Below, piece after piece: positions 62,379-64,000 of a stretch of DNA of 64,000 nt. Position 1 is the stretch's first letter; each line of letters starts with the position of its first letter. The stretch is from Gammaproteobacteria bacterium (lineage in GTDB: Bacteria; Pseudomonadota; Gammaproteobacteria; DSM-19610): contig DROT01000184.1 of NCBI GenBank assembly GCA_011321775.1, positions 16,797-80,796 of the forward strand, given 5' to 3'. The notes under the pieces were generated by a model. That model was given only the letters and a program-made list of their open reading frames with translations, was not told the DNA's origin and ran no database searches. A program made the position numbers and the translations under genes.

Positions 62379-62669
62379 TCAGCCACGGAAACACACGGAA
62401 GGACACGGAAGAAAACTTCTGTCAGTGCGAGGCGGGCAGCGCCGTGACAACCACCGGGAGCGCCGGGCTCCAGCCCGGCATGACGGAAGCATCCGGCATT
62501 GCCATCGGCGCGGGTCGCCCTTGCCGGGCTGGAGCCCGGCGCTCCCGGTTTCCGCCCCAATCTGTCAATCGATTCATTCTCTTGCATGAGATTGCCGCAG
62601 CGCTGCGTGTCTCGCAATGACCACGCGGGAAGTCCCTTTCCGTGTCCTTCCGTGTGTTTCCGTGGCTAA
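62379..62669. repeat. Nested palindromic element, copy 13
   Basis: Outer arms (TCAGCCACGGAAACACACGG and inverse), an eroded middle layer (CAGTGCGAGGCG, CTCGCAATGAC) and the inner hairpin pair (62454-62548). It fills most of the gap between the WD40-like lipoprotein gene and the flavoprotein gene. Confidence 0.87.
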
Positions 62670-62746
62670 CAACGCCGTACCCCCTCCTCGCACTGAACCC
62701 ACCCCCACCGAATGCTACAATGCCGCTCTTTGACCAGACCGCCCCC

Positions 62747-64000
62747 ATGCCGCACCGCATTCGCGAAATTCCCTATAACTACACGTCCTTCTCCGACCGC
62801 GAGATCGTGTTGCGCTTTCTCGGCGAGGAGATGTGGACGCTGATCGAGCGGCTGCGCGGGGAGCGGCGTACCGGGCGTTCGGCGCGCATGCTGTTCGAGG
62901 TGCTGGGTGACCTGTGGGTGGTGACGCGCAACCCCTATATCCAGGACGACCTGCTGCAGAACCGCAAGCGTTTCGAGTCGCTGACGCACGCGCTGCACCA
63001 CCGCCTCGACCAGATCGTGGCGCGCGCCAATGGCAACGCCGAGGCGCTGCGGCTGGTGGAGGGCGCGCGCCGGGCGGTGGACGAATTCGCGGCCTGGTTC
63101 CCGCGCGTGCGCGAGCTGCGGGCCAAGGTGCGGCGCCGGCTGGCGCGGGTGACGCGCCCCGACAACGTCGATTTCGGCGGCCTGGCACGCGTGTCGCACG
63201 CCACCGACGCCACCGACTGGCGCGTGGAACTGCCGTTCGTGGTGATCAGCCCCGACAGCGAGCGCGAGGTGCTGGCGGTGGTGCGCGCCTGCCGTGACCT
63301 GGGCCTGACCATCATCGCGCGCGGCGGCGGCACCGGCTATACCGGCGGCGCCATTCCGTTATACGGCGACACCGCGGTGATCAACACCGAGAAGCTGGAG
63401 GCGCTGGGCGAGGTCCGCGAGCGCTCCATCGAGGGGGTCGAGCGGCCGGTGGCCACCATCCGCGCCGAGGCCGGGGTAGTGACGCGGCGGGTGGCGGAGG
63501 TCGCGGAAGCGGCCGGCTACGTGTTCGCGGTCGACCCCACCTCGCAGGACGCCTCCACCATCGGCGGCAACGTGGCCATGAACGCCGGCGGCAAGAAGGC
63601 GGTACTGTGGGGCACCACCCTCGACAACCTGTTGTCCTGGCGGCTGGTGACGCCCGACGGCGAGTGGATGGAGGTGGAGCGCCTGGAGCACAACCTCGGG
63701 CGCATCCACCTGCAGGAGACGGTGCGTTTCCGCATCCGTCGCTTCCGCGACGACGGTCGCACGCCGGCCGGCGAGCCGGAGCTGCTGGAACTGCCCGGCG
63801 CCTCGCTGCGCAAGGAGGGGCTCGGCAAGGACGTCACCGACAAGTTCCTCGGCGGCTTGCCGGGTGTGCAGAAGGAGGGCTGCGACGGCCTCATCACCTC
63901 GGCGGTATTCGTGCTGCACCGCATGCCGCAGCAGGTGCGCACCCTGTGCCTGGAGTTCTTCGGCAGCGAGCTGTCGCAGGCGGTGCCGGCCATCGTCGAG
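62747..64000 (+). CDS. DUF3683 FAD-linked oxidoreductase, N-terminal part (cut by window edge)
   Basis: Open from the ATG at 62747 to the right edge (418 codons). The start [20 protein letters not shown] and [19 protein letters not shown] are the DUF3683 N-terminal domain. The FAD-binding PCMH domain follows: [36 protein letters not shown], and [17 protein letters not shown]. Complete members, as I know them, are about 1,280 aa and add Fe-S and CCG domains, as in lactate/glycolate dehydrogenases. Only the flavin half is visible. Substrate is probably a 2-hydroxy acid. Confidence 0.88.
   Translation, partial: MPHRIREIPYNYTSFSDREIVLRFLGEEMWTLIERLRGERRTGRSARMLFEVLGDLWVVTRNPYIQDDLLQNRKRFESLTHALHHRLDQIVARANGNAEALRLVEGARRAVDEFAAWFPRVRELRAKVRRRLARVTRPDNVDFGGLARVSHATDATDWRVELPFVVISPDSEREVLAVVRACRDLGLTIIARGGGTGYTGGAIPLYGDTAVINTEKLEALGEVRERSIEGVERPVATIRAEAGVVTRRVAEVAEAAGYVFAVDPTSQDASTIGGNVAMNAGGKKAVLWGTTLDNLLSWRLVTPDGEWMEVERLEHNLGRIHLQETVRFRIRRFRDDGRTPAGEPELLELPGASLRKEGLGKDVTDKFLGGLPGVQKEGCDGLITSAVFVLHRMPQQVRTLCLEFFGSELSQAVPAIVE

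Noticed and set aside
41925..62669. Possible CRISPR array from the many repeats
   Set aside because: Copies are palindromic, kilobases apart and interrupted by genes; there are no regular spacers and no cas genes.

Overview
The window looks like the chromosome of a GC-rich gammaproteobacterium. The gene order aroQ-accB-accC-prmA-(MJ0042/DUF3426)-dusB-fis-purH-purD, the rplM-rpsI pair, the trimeric-type porins and the VPLPA-CTERM surface protein fit a Chromatiales-like or other sulfur-oxidising lineage. That placement is inference; no rRNA is present to confirm it.

Bases 1 to about 41.2 kb form one very large modification island. It holds six TPR proteins with C-terminal PAPS-type sulfotransferase domains (one cut by the window edge), five stand-alone sulfotransferases from several families, and four TPR proteins with SPINDLY/OGT-like (GT41) glycosyltransferase domains. 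It also holds a fucosyltransferase-like protein, two further glycosyltransferase-like proteins, a CmoA-like carboxy-SAM synthase beside a zinc-ribbon N2227-type methyltransferase, a TPR-methyltransferase and a U32-like protein. Mixed in are a VPLPA-CTERM exported protein, a PrsT-like TPR lipoprotein, a lipoprotein built of GDDxY repeats, and a small PLP-enzyme/SET-domain cluster (27.3 to 30.9 kb). No flippase, polymerase, exosortase or PAPS-synthesis gene is visible. The island therefore reads as a store of modifying enzymes rather than a complete polysaccharide locus. The likely theme is sulfation, glycosylation and methylation of surface proteins or glycans (inference).

From 41.4 kb onward the content is conserved housekeeping: aroQ, accBC, prmA, dusB-fis, purH, purD, a GlcF-like Fe-S protein, a 2Fe-2S ferredoxin, rplM-rpsI, tRNA-Gln, two tandem porins, a WD40-like lipoprotein and the start of a large DUF3683 flavoprotein. 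Between aroQ and accB sit an intact RHH/PIN toxin-antitoxin pair and the wreck of a second, BrnT-like pair. A glycosyltransferase gene separates accC from prmA.

The two halves differ sharply in repeat content. Most sizeable intergenic gaps from 41.9 to 62.7 kb carry a nested palindromic element. Its outer arms read CCACGGAAACACACGGAA, a TCATTGCGAGGCGC layer sometimes follows, and a pair of GCCGGGCTCCAGCCCGGC hairpins often lies inside. I saw thirteen copies or fragments there and none in the island. A separate 163-168 bp palindromic MITE-like element occurs twice in opposite orientation (27.0 and 52.4 kb). Other non-coding signals are a candidate small RNA with its own promoter and terminator (56.64 to 56.78 kb), an 85-nt near-palindrome running from the tRNA-Gln 3' half through its terminator, and conserved leaders before both porin genes.
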